Assembly (NCBI GenBank): GCA_021014325.1 | Contig: JAJGQC010000702.1 | Coordinates: 87,501 to 151,500 of the forward strand | Direction of reading: 5' to 3' | Length of the DNA stretch: 64,000 nucleotides | From: Plazaster borealis | Taxonomy: Eukaryota > Echinodermata > Asteroidea > Forcipulatida > Labidiasteridae | Shown: piece by piece, positions 54,473 through 64,000 of the stretch | Numbering within the stretch: the stretch's first letter is position 1 | Layout of the letters: each line of letters starts with the position of its first letter | The notes under the pieces: model-generated | What the model was told of the DNA's origin: nothing | The model's input: only the letters and a program-made list of their open reading frames with translations | The model's database searches: none | Translations under genes and position numbers: made by a program

Positions 54473-55464
54473 GGCTGTCGTTGTCCGACGGACATCCTTG
54501 TTAGGAAGCCAGAATCTGTTGCACTGCTCTGACGTCCTGGGTTTAAAGCTTTTTGAAGGAAAAAACGTCAAATTTGTTCAATATTTGTTATTTGATTATT
54601 GATATTAAGAAGAGTAAATACATGTAGCGCTATAATTTTAAAAATGATTAAATTTCAAAAATTAATTTCAATATTTGCTCGCCAATACAATACTGTAAGG
54701 GACGAAAAACGGGTCACAGCTAAATTGTTTAAGGGGTCTTATCTATTTATTTATTTATTTATTAATTTTTTTTATTTGTTTACTTTATCTGATTTAAACT
54801 AGGTAGACCCATAGGTACAATAACATCTACAGGGATTGTATGTTTTATGTGTTTGGTCTATCTTGAGTCTTTAAAACATTTCATTGATCAGGAGCTTCTG
54901 GGGTGGTGTCTTTGGACCAGTAGACCCTTGCTGGAGCTATGGGTGTTCTTAGTTTAGACTTTGCAATGTTGGTCAGCCATAAGCGTACAAACTTGTTGTG
55001 TGCGAATTATGTCCGCTAATGTTCAACTTCCCTCTACATAAGAATACCTGTTTTAATTGATTGAGTTTGTAGTTAACCAGCTGTGTTTGAAAATTTGTTT
55101 GTATTTGATGTATTCCCTGAGTATTTTTATAAATTATAAATTTATAAATTTTAAATACTATGGGAAAATATCTGGTAAAGCCAACTTTACAAATAAAAAA
55201 TGTGGGCAGGCGTTTCTACCCCCACACCTGGGTAAAAACGCCCGCCAAACTTCCTCCGCAAAAGGGTGAAAAATATCCCCTTATCAGTATAATTACAATG
55301 AGTTTATATTTCCACACAATAGAGGAGATGCATACATGTACATGTACGTCTTGTATGTAGGCCTATTGCATTAATAAATACATTTATTTCCTAGTATCTC
55401 CAAGCAATGCTGAGATATTTTGTAAAAACTTTAAAATCAGGCGTTTTTACCCCAGTTTTCCCCA
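54473..55464. other. Intergenic; nothing recognised
   Basis: AT-rich. A TTTA microsatellite lies at about 54738-54765. No coding signal. Confidence 0.5.
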
Positions 55465-56060
55465 TTTGAAATGTTTGATTGCTTTTATATTACATTTGGT
55501 TATAAACTAGGTGCATGCGTGGTCTGATATAAGGATAGACCAATCACACCTTTGATAGGTAATTGTCAGGGGTCTGAATATGGGTCTGCTTGTAAAAAGG
55601 CAAAATAAAATGCCTTTTTCAAATAGTTATTTGACAGTATGGGACATTACTGACTGATTTACAATTTTTCTCAATAATACTATTAACTATATCCAGTCTA
55701 CTTGTGTGAGAAGTGGGATTCTTTCCTCCATCATGGTCAGATTTTAATTTCAGTACACCTAGTATTTTGCCTTTTGTACATACGACTGCATGTACGTGAG
55801 ATAAATGGATCGAATGACCCTATACTGAATGTGACGGACTTGCTATGAATATCGTGGACGCACCTTCGTGTAAATTTTCATGTACACGTACAGGGTCAGT
55901 ACTGAAAGTTACAATAAAGAATTTCCATTTTAATATCAAAAATAATGTCATCCAAGGATAAAATTCACAATTCTGAATCCAGCATTCTTGGAATTCACCG
56001 GGATATACGGATGTGAAGAAAGCTTCAGCTTCCTCCATCAGTTATGAAAATATTTTGTTA
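55465..56060 (+). repeat. Dispersed repeat family A, copy 2
   Basis: Matches 855-1375 over about 520 bp, same orientation, and extends further right to AGCTTCAGCTTCCTCCATCA (ends near 56040), a block also seen inverted at 50865. The extension suggests the left copy is truncated on its right side. Confidence 0.75.
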
Positions 56061-56664
56061 TACAGGACTTTTACATGTATATCTTGGACTCCATCGCATT
56101 TTATCAACGGAGAGAGGAGGGGTCGAACCTGTGGCCTAACAGTGCAAAATTATGCTCAATAGTCACAGGGCTCGAATGTTACACTGGACCGCAGGCTCGA
56201 GGCCAGTGATTTTAGCATCGGGCCAGTAAACTCACAACCGAACAAGTCCGGCAGTCTTGTGTTGTGTTTAAATGTTGACTTTCATTCTTACAATGTATAT
56301 ATAATTCTGTTGATTATTGAAGAATAGGCCTACATGTACTTACCCATAATACAAATGAGATAAATCTTCTCTTAGTGCTTTTTTCAAATTCAAAACAAAT
56401 TAAACTGTGTAGGCATTTTTTCTTCTCATTTCAATTCTAGTCTTGTGTACAAAATTCTGGTCTAGTCAATATTTTGAGCTACATACATGTACAACCCCTA
56501 CAGTCTTGTGCGTTTTTACCCCAAATTCGAGCCCTGAGTCAATATGCAAAAATACTTTAAGAATACTTACAATCTGATAGATTTTTGATAGGGACAATTA
56601 CCCATTGACTCCTAAAATTTTACCCTCTGCTTAATTTAACATGGGGTGTCCCAAGGCCTGTCGA
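56061..56664. other. Intergenic; nothing recognised
   Basis: AT-rich with no gene or clear repeat boundary. Confidence 0.45.
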
Positions 56665-56985
56665 GTTACCCCTTCAAATATAACACCCCTACACCTGTGT
56701 AAATTTCCAAACGTCCGAGCATAAATATTGAAAAATGTCCTGCACCTCTCAGCAAATAGGACCATATTTTCAGGGCCTGGTTCATCCAAAATGCCTGAAG
56801 TTGGAAGTCAACAACCCCAGGTGTTAATTGGGCAAATGTTTTACACCGTACCCCTTTTATTTTAGCTCTCAAATCAGTCTAGTAGGCCTAACAATATTTT
56901 TAAGGCCTACAAAATATTCATGATGCCGTTGGTCTGTTTTCTCTCTAAATAGTGGGATGCACTCTCAGTGGAAGGAAACAAACTA
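56665..56985 (-). repeat. Inverted copy of foldback-element interior
   Basis: Complement of about 20085-20345: shares CAAACGTCCGAGC, GCAAATAGGACCAT, TTGGAAGTCAACAACCCC and GGCCTACAAAATATTCATGA. The long arms are not present. A shorter fragment of the same sequence is fused to the BEL remnant at 1376-1455. Confidence 0.78.
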
Positions 56986-57386
56986 GCGCCCTCTTCAACT
57001 TAAAAAGACAAGATATTTTCCTTCATCATTTTGGAAACTGAAACTGTTGTTGTATGTTTGTCGATCTAAGTAATCTTTTCAATGTGCGGAGAACACATAA
57101 CTTTGGGTTCTCGTCAAATTTTGGTATAACTATTTGGTTTGTCCCAAGCCTCTTTTTGGGCAGTTCGTTTTCAATATCTCCAAAACAGAAATAACGCAGG
57201 AATTATCTGAAATATTCAAGTGACTAGTACTGTATCTATACTAGCCAGCAATTGTGTTCTTTGAGCCGATACAAGTGCCGTTAGAGTTAAAAGTTTCTGA
57301 CTTAAAACTTATACTGAAAGTGCACTGTTAATTGGCAACCTTTTTAAATAATCTAACACAATTGAAACTTGCCCTGCCAGTACCCA
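56986..57386. other. Intergenic; nothing recognised
   Basis: AT-rich spacer before the LINE. No features. Confidence 0.45.
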
Positions 57387-59439
57387 TCAACACTGTCCCA
57401 AAGGATTTTTTATGGCCTTACCAATCCCTCCATATTCAAGAAAATTAGTCTTAACACTAGATTTAGCCATAAAATCAACCATGGTAAAAAAGTCACCCCT
57501 TTCATCTAGAAGATCACACACATAAAAAAAAACCCTTATTAATCCAATGTTTGTAATGAACACAGTTTTGATTAAGTCTAATTCTATGGTTGTACCATAG
57601 AACACTAGGTAAGGAGTCATTCTGATTAACCGGTTGGTGGCATTGTATATAAGAACCCCAGGCACTAAGAACATCTACATGTACCCCAAAACGGTTAGGG
57701 TAAACAGCCCTCTGTAATGTTCGAGCGATACTTGGATGGCTGCCTTTGAAGAAAAGTGTATTCTAGAGATTGGATATTTTAAAAAACAGGGAAGTCCAAC
57801 CAAATGTCTCTGTTTTAAGCAGCCTGCGAATCCATGTACACTTGAGAGCACTAAAATAATAATAATAATAATAATACGCAGGTCTTATATAGCGCTTTAT
57901 ACTCCCGATGGGGGTCTCAAAGCGCTCAGTATTTTTCTTACAAGGTATTTTTCCTACCCCTTCTCTTTACGATAAGTGCACTGGGTTCTTTTACGTGCAT
58001 TACACAACACACGGAACCTACGGCTTAACGTCCCATCCGAAGGACGAAGCATGTGGTTAAGTGTCTTGCTTAAGGACACAAGTGTCTTGACTGGGATTCG
58101 AGCCCACACTCTGCTGATCAGAAACACCAGAGCTTGAGTTTGGTGTTTTTATCCGCCATTTTAACCCCACCTTGGCTGTAGTCTTGAATCATTTGATTCC
58201 TAGTAACTATGTCAACCCCTTTCCAAATAAACTTATGCAACATAGAATCTAGATTCTTATAAATAATTTTTAAGGATTGGGGACTGATAGGATTAAAAAG
58301 GTAAGCTTAGACAAAAGGAGAACTCTACCCAACACTGTAAGATTACGTTTAGACCATTGCCCAATTAAACTGTCGATGGAAATTAAAACCCTGTTATAAT
58401 TGATATCAACCATACTGTCCAGATTAGTTAAAAAAATCAATGCCGAGAGCTCTAAAACTTTCTTGGGGATCAACCCAGTTAACATTAACATCTGAACAAA
58501 CACCTTTTTGTGGGCCCTTGTTGCCACCAATCCACACTGCGTTAGTTTTACCAATGTTAACTTTAAGGCCCAACGTACGAGCAAAATCCTCTAATAGCTT
58601 AAAGGCTCTGCTAAGAGATTTTTTTGAACCGTCTAGAAAAACCACATGGTCGTCTGCATATTGAGAAAGCCTGTATTCTGAACCCTTGACCGTAACTTCC
58701 TTCAGAAATTTTCCTGACGAGTGACGAACCATTTTCCCCAGAATTTTGGCGCACAAAAGGAACAAATAAGGGCTTAAGCCGTCACCTTGCCGGCAACCGC
58801 GCTCAATTTGAAAATATTCTGACAAAAACCATTTACCATTACAGAGGCTTTTGCACCGTTGTAAAGCACTTGAAACCATTTCTGTATTGAAGGACCAAAA
58901 TTGAACAGCTCAAGAATCTGAAGAATGAAGTCGTGGGAGACCGAATCAAAGGCTTTGTCAAAATCAATTAACAAAAACATACCAGGAATTTTGTTGTTAT
59001 CTGTGTAGTTAAGCAAATTGTACATTAAACGAATATTTTCCCCTATATAGCAACCTTGCAAAAAACCTTTTTGTTGTTCATGTACAATGTATAATAGAAG
59101 GGAGGCAAGTTTTAATTCTCTCTGCTATATACAAGAAGAGGCCAGTTTATACGTAATATTTAATAAAGAAATGGGTCTCCAATTCTTCAAAAATTGACGG
59201 GGTTTATCCCCTTTTGGTAGCAGGGTGATTATCCCATATTGCTGGGTTACTGAAAACGTTCCTGTTTCGTAACCAAAGTTCAGAGACCGCAATAAAAACC
59301 AAGACAAATCTGAGAAAAAGAATTTTAAAAATTCAAAGCTGAAACCATAAGACCCCGGAGACTTCCCGTTGTTACTCCTTTTCAGGGCATCCAAAACCTC
59401 ATGATACGACAGAGGACCCTCAATACTATCCCGAGTCAA
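57387..59439 (-). pseudogene. Tx1/L1-like reverse transcriptase, frame-broken
   Basis: Pieces in order on the minus strand: 59125-59439 (S-N-N-G-K-S-P-G, N-W-R-P-I-S-L-L-N), 58774-59061 (L-L-I-D-F-D-K-A-F-D-S-V, first catalytic Asp), 58424-58879 (G-C-R-Q-G-D-G-L-S-P-Y, then L-S-Q-Y-A-D-D-H, catalytic Asp pair, and L-K-V-N-I-G-K-T), 58270-58584, then after the nested SINE 57387-57674 with the C-terminal domain (N-R-L-I-R-M-T-P-Y). The frames do not join. Confidence 0.83.
57856..58165 (-). mobile_element. SINE nested in the Tx1/L1-like LINE
   Basis: Minus-strand copy of the 4676 SINE family: GGCGGATAAAAACACCAAAC at the head, GCTCGAATCCCAGTC as B box, GACACTTGTGTCCTTAAGCA, GGGACGTTAAGCCGTAGG, and an end of AAAGCGCTATATAAGACC followed by TTATTATTATT. 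It interrupts the LINE ORF2 between 58270 and 57674, so it is younger than the LINE. Confidence 0.85.
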
Positions 59440-60319
59440 GTCGGAAAGAACTGGAGAATCAGAATGATTGAAAAATGGTTGCAGGTTGACCCTTCCCAGC
59501 GAGTCAGAGGACGAGTACAGTTTGGTGTAAAAAAGCCTTGCTTCGTTGAGGATACTACAAGAGCTCTTCAGCTCAGTATTATTCTCTGTAATGACCTATT
59601 CACACAATTACGTTTCTCCATATTAAGGAAATACCTGGAGGGCTTTTCCCCGTGTTCCATCCACCTGGTTCTTGACCCTATCAAAACACCATCCATTTTT
59701 TTCTTACGAAGGTTCTCAAGGTCAGCCTGCTTAGATTTGAACGTATCGTTTGATGTTACATCTCCCTCGTCAACCTTCTCAGACAGAACTCTAATCTCTT
59801 TTTCAAGGTTGAAATAGTCTTAGTTCTAACCTCTATTAATAACATTTCAAAAAATAATTGGTAATTGATAATAAAATAAATAAATGTAACTCAGCTTTGA
59901 GTGTTGATAGGGCGAGGCGGCATACATATCAACAATTTCTCTAATATTGGTTTTAAACTGGTTAACATAAGTTGCGCCCATAAGAAGAGAATTATTAAAT
60001 TTCCAATAACCTACACCTCTATCTACTTGATTGAAATCCAGTTGTAAATCAACCATTGAATGGTTCGTGCAATAGCCCAGTTTAATATCTCAAGAAACTA
60101 GTTTAGTGTTCATCTCCAAAGAAATTAGAAAGAAATCTAGCCTGGACTGTTTTAATGGAGAGTTTTGCCTCCAAGTGTATTTCATTGACTCATTCTTTGA
60201 ATGCGTCAGGGATCAATGAGATTTAAGTGGTTGCACAAATCCAACACTCTCTGTCTAGCCGATGGGTTGTTAATGTTAACATAATTACAACAATCTATTT
60301 TGTCATTCAATACCAAATT

Positions 60320-60778
60320 TCAATCTCCACATATAATTGTGTGGGGGTTATCGTAATCAGTAATGATATTGTTATTAGTTTCATAGAAATTACGATCATC
60401 TTTATTAGGACCATATAAATTAATTAAAGTAATGTTATAACCATAAATATCTAAACTGAGCGCCCCAAAATTACCATTTGGGTCAGTTTTACATGATAGA
60501 ACTTTAAACTCAAACGTACTGTTTAAAAGAATTGCCACACCTCTCGAGTTACTTTTAAAAGAGCTAAAATAACAGTCAAATCCCGATTCAGTTCTAATCC
60601 TCCTCTCCATGGAGTCTGTACAATGGAAGTCTTGCAAACAGTAAATGGAATAATGCTTTGTCCTTAACAAATATAAGACGTCCCTCCTTTTTTTGTGATC
60701 TGCCAAACCGCGACAGTTCATGGAGACAATGGACACATTTGGAGGCGGGGTGCCTTTAGAACATTGCGAGCTTGACAT
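60320..60778 (-). pseudogene. Tx1/L1-like endonuclease, N-terminal part
   Basis: 152 codons from an ATG at 60776-60778. It shows S-I-V-S-M-N-C-R-G-L (catalytic Asn), C-L-Q-D-F-H (where L1-type proteins usually have Q-E, so the catalytic Glu appears changed), S-R-G-V-A-I-L-L, L-I-N-L-Y-G-P-N and I-I-C-G-D at the end. This is the start of ORF2. Confidence 0.83.
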
Positions 60779-61171
60779 TACAACTCATATTAATATGCAA
60801 AAGATGAACCTGATTGGCGCACTTTAGTGGTCCAAACAAAAAGCTGAGAATTTTTATAAGAAAAGGGAACTCTTCTCCTATTGAATATAAAGCAGTCAGG
60901 TAAAAGAAAAGGGAAGGAATGTCGTGATAACAAAGGGACACTTTAAGCCATGGGATCATGTACCTCTTGTACAAGAAATTAAGGAGTTGGCATAACTATA
61001 TACAGAATTACAAGCCTCCGTTTTGTTTTGTTTTTGCTGCAATGAACAAAATCCCCCCAACCAACTTCCCATACTGGAGAGAGAGACAAATCAACACTTG
61101 GAAAAAATAAATCCCCCCCCAAAACCCCCCAAAAATAAACCCAAGTAAAAAACCCAAAACCCAAATACTCG

Positions 61172-62060
61172 TTATGCAAGAAGTTGTTTGAGAGTAGCTC
61201 TTACGAACGATTTGAAATCTTCGCTCAGGCCGCCTGTTCTTCTAATGGGGAGTTTGGGGTGCGGGACTTCATGACCCGAGGCCAAGGGGCGAGAGGCCGT
61301 ACCGGACGGGTGGCCTCCTGGTCGCTTTGGGTCCATTGCGTATAATTTTATATATTATGCAAGGTTTGCTGTGCTCAGTGAAGCGAGTGGAGCTCCCCGA
61401 AAACACGTCCTACTCTCACGGGATCATTGATGCATCAATTCTGAATTTGCTGAGTGCCCACGTCTTTGGAGCGGGCCGATGCAGGAATAGTACCCCACAA
61501 ATCTGCGTCCACTCTGGGGGCAGATTGCCGTCGCATTAGCCGGTGTCGCATATTTTTCTGCGATCTTTGTATATATCTCCTTTTTAATCGGTAGTGTTAC
61601 CGCTTTGGTTGCCCTGTCGGCCTAATTTGAGAAAATTTCTGTTCCTTTGGCTTCAGAAGTCTCATAAATGTCTTTGCAAGACAGAATATCAAAATCAGGA
61701 GAACTGGCTGCCACGTTACTGGTCAGCTCGAAACTTTGGTTTGGGTCTTAACAGTTACCCTGTTGCCCAACGAAATCATCAACATCAAACGTGTTGTCGA
61801 CTGGAATTGCAGCCGACTGTTGGTTTTTTACCATGTTTGTCAGCATGTTTTGCATACTGGCGATGGAGAGGGATAGTTTATGAATTCCCGATGAATTTGC
61901 CTAAAGCTTCGCTTCTAAGCTTACATTTGGCGTGTCATCTGACTGTTCACCAGCGGCCTGGCCGCACTAAAACTCAGACTCAATGTCTGACGGGAGGGAG
62001 CTCTAAATCAATCGAGTCCATCGTTATCCGCAATGCTGCTCACACACAAAGAAAAGATGC
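61172..62060 (-). pseudogene. Probable LINE ORF1 remnant
   Basis: Minus-strand reading gives M-D-S-I-D-L-E-L-P-P near 62030, then in shifted frames L-S-L-S-I-A-S-M-Q-N-M-L and I-P-V-D-N-T-F-D-V-D-D-F near 61770-61870, and near the end M-D-P-K-R-P-G-G and S-E-D-F-K-S-F-V-R-A-T-L before a TAA at 61172-61174. The position upstream of ORF2 and the coding-like texture support ORF1. No RNA-binding motif is identified, so the call is by context. Confidence 0.5.
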
Positions 62061-64000
62061 CTCATGTCTTGGGTTCAGGGCTTATATAGGGGTATCTCCC
62101 CTTGGACTTATTTGAATAACAATACAACCTTTGAATGAATTGTGTGATCCGCATGCCATCACGTAGGAAGGAATGTAATCCCTCTAAAGACCTTGTGCAA
62201 ATATTATGAAATAGACTGGTTGGGACAAACTTGGTTATAGAAGTTTGAATACTCGCAAGACGTGCACAGTCTACAGTATTTGTCTTACTTGGCATTGGGC
62301 AAACTGTGATCAGTTCTTAGGTTTGCCAAATCACAATAAACAAACTCAGTTGAATGTGCATGAACCCCCTTCAAAATAATATACCCTTTCTCTTTCTTTC
62401 TCAAGAATGTGACCAACAAATAAGATGAATTGCTCATGGCTTGGTTGATTGATGTGTTTAATGAAAAGTAGACCTTAAATGTTTATGAAACTTTGTGGAA
62501 TTGTTTACTATTATTAGTGAAGGTAATTTCAAAAGCAAGCAGCACTTTCAGATTTTGTTCAACATTTTTGTTGAGAATTTTTTTTAAATACGATTATTGA
62601 TTCATTGTCAAAATGATTTTGAAGACATAGTTGCAGGTGTAGTAATTATCTTGTTTAATGTAAAGCTGACAATTGGCAAGTATTTCCCAAAGAATATGTG
62701 GTTCAGAACAAAACATTTTATCTTAAAGTAGAGAAAGATGTTTGAGTCTGATTCATGTGAAGCGATTGTCCTAATATGTTGATTTAAAACATGGTTATTG
62801 TAACACAATACCATTGCCATGAAATATACACCACTTTTAGTTTGATGTTTCTGGAATCCTGTTTTGTTAGGACCTTCAGTACGTCTTCTGTAAAATATAG
62901 AGTTCTAGAATGACATTTCTTTCAGAAGATGTTCAGGTGATATGAAATCAAGTACAACAAGTCTCACTCGTCTAATCTCTGTACACACCATGATGGTCAC
63001 TAAAACTAGGAAGAATTCTTATATTTTACAGACAAAAACAAAGATCAAGTTTGAAGTTCCAGCAATCTGCAGACTGACATTACACCATCAAGGTAAATCC
63101 ACTTTCTTCATCTTTTAACGTCACATCATATGTCACTATGAGCCCAGTCTTCAATTTGTTCCTGATAGGAAAAGATAACAATATCTCAATATTTTTCCTG
63201 GAGCTCTGATTTTTTCTGCAGATACAAAAGTCTTCTACACAGTTTAATTGAGGTCCAACTTACAACTAATTATTTTGACCCAAAGTACATTTTTTCAGCC
63301 TTTGAATACTCATCTCACTAAACATCTTTTATTTTTGGATGGCATTTTTTTAAACCAAAGTAAAGAATGCAAATGATATACACCATACACTGTCCAATGA
63401 AGTTCAATCAAGTTCAATGTTCACCAATAGAGTGTACAAGTACAAGTACAAGTATGAGTTTTCAAGAGAATCTTGACTTCCAGACACCTCACACAGCAGC
63501 TACAATGTGTATTGTGGCAATTGTGTTTAAAAATAACTGTTATTGTGCTGTTTTTCATGAATTTCATCCATTAGAGATAGTTTAAATAAATAAAAGCTTG
63601 ACTTACCAGTTGTAAATTGTAAACAGTTTTACCGATCTTTTCTGCTTCACTTTTGAAACTATAAAGCCCATGCAATAAAAGGCAATCATCCTCACCCTTG
63701 ATGTACACACATTGTAAGTTTTAAATGTAATCATTCCACGGAAATGGTTTGGGGGTGAAAAAGGTGATGTGACAAAATGAAAACCCCCCCCTCCCAAATT
63801 GCACCAGTGTTCTATTTCCCATCAGCTGATAGCTCGGACCTTTTCTTCACTGTGTACTTGTTATTGTGTTCATCACAAACTGCACTCATGGAGTTATTTA
63901 CGCAGCCGCGTTCATTGATAACAACCCAGACAAAACAAACAGACGTTCAACATCGCTAGCTCCATGACCTTTGGCACTCAAGTTCATTGTCAACACACAG
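62061..64000. other. Right edge; no gene recognised
   Basis: AT-rich. A run of ACAAGT units lies at 63436-63455 and a run of C at about 63784-63791. The only splice-like signal is the tentative exon at 63032-63092. Confidence 0.45.
63032..63092 (+). CDS. Tentative small exon
   Basis: ATATTTTACAG before 63032 and AAG|gtaaat after 63092 form a plausible acceptor and donor bracketing 61 nt with an open frame. The peptide is too short to identify, and the sequence could be intergenic chance. Confidence 0.12.

Larger units (their letters stand above)
57387..62060 (-). mobile_element. Tx1/L1-like LINE remnant, with ORF1 and ORF2 parts
   Basis: A minus-strand LINE read from about 62060 leftwards: an ORF1-like part ending at a stop at 61172-61174, a spacer of about 390 bp, then ORF2 with endonuclease (from 60778) and reverse transcriptase (to about 57387). 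Motif wording (Q-Y-A-D-D, G-C-R-Q-G-D, L-L-I-D-F-D-K-A-F-D-S-V) fits the Tx1/L1 group. Many frame breaks and a nested SINE show it is old. The 3' end was not located. Confidence 0.82.

Noticed and set aside
54015..54571. Long repetitive open frames on the minus strand (137-179 codons)
   Set aside because: They follow from a 17-bp repeat without stop codons read in three frames; no start context, family or non-repeat coding sequence supports a protein.
61594..62115. 173-codon plus-strand open frame
   Set aside because: It is antisense to the ORF1-like part of the Tx1/L1 LINE, where the minus strand reads more sensibly.

Overview
This is animal (metazoan) nuclear DNA. Genes are split into short exons with GT..AG introns, coding density is low, and most of the window is transposon remains, foldback elements and tandem arrays. 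The protein families (a DHX36-type helicase; discoidin domains joined to a fibrinogen-like tail) together with BEL/Pao, CR1/L2-like and Tx1/L1-like retroelements suggest a marine deuterostome. The repeat style, especially elements ending in GGGCCCAATTTCAT and short TTAAAGG-ended elements, is what I associate with echinoderms, perhaps a sea star. The taxon is inference from memory, not a search result.

Layout. 0-8 kb: an old dispersed repeat, a decayed BEL/Pao pol region (minus), a palindromic repeat, a tRNA-headed SINE and a nearly intact CR1/L2-like LINE (minus). 8.4-14.3 kb: the 3' end of a plus-strand DHX36-like gene (G-quadruplex RNA helicase). Two of its exons lie inside a 2.4-kb segment present twice in tandem, and its stop-codon region has been amplified into a 49-bp minisatellite. 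15.6-27 kb: no convincing gene; MITEs, a G-rich array, a TIR transposon inserted at the junction of two direct repeats, a long-TIR foldback element and a 38-copy 17-bp array. 27.3-38.9 kb: a plus-strand gene of nine visible exons encoding four F5/8C (discoidin) domains, each in a phase 1-0-1 exon pair, followed by only the C-terminal half of a fibrinogen-related domain. It is probably a secreted or surface lectin-like protein; its 5' end was not found. 39-57 kb: repeats only, including a 200-bp array rich in TAATTA cores, a cluster of GGGCCC elements, several TTAA-ended MITEs and a 25-copy 17-bp array. 57.4-62 kb: a decayed Tx1/L1-like LINE (minus) with a SINE nested in it. 62-64 kb: nothing firm.

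The two cellular genes show no functional link. The main points of interest are the tandem duplication that would break the DHX36 frame if every exon were spliced in, the minisatellite grown from the DHX36 stop codon, the discoidin/half-fibrinogen architecture with one domain lacking a cysteine pair, and two transposons that appear to share 6-bp target duplications and related ends.
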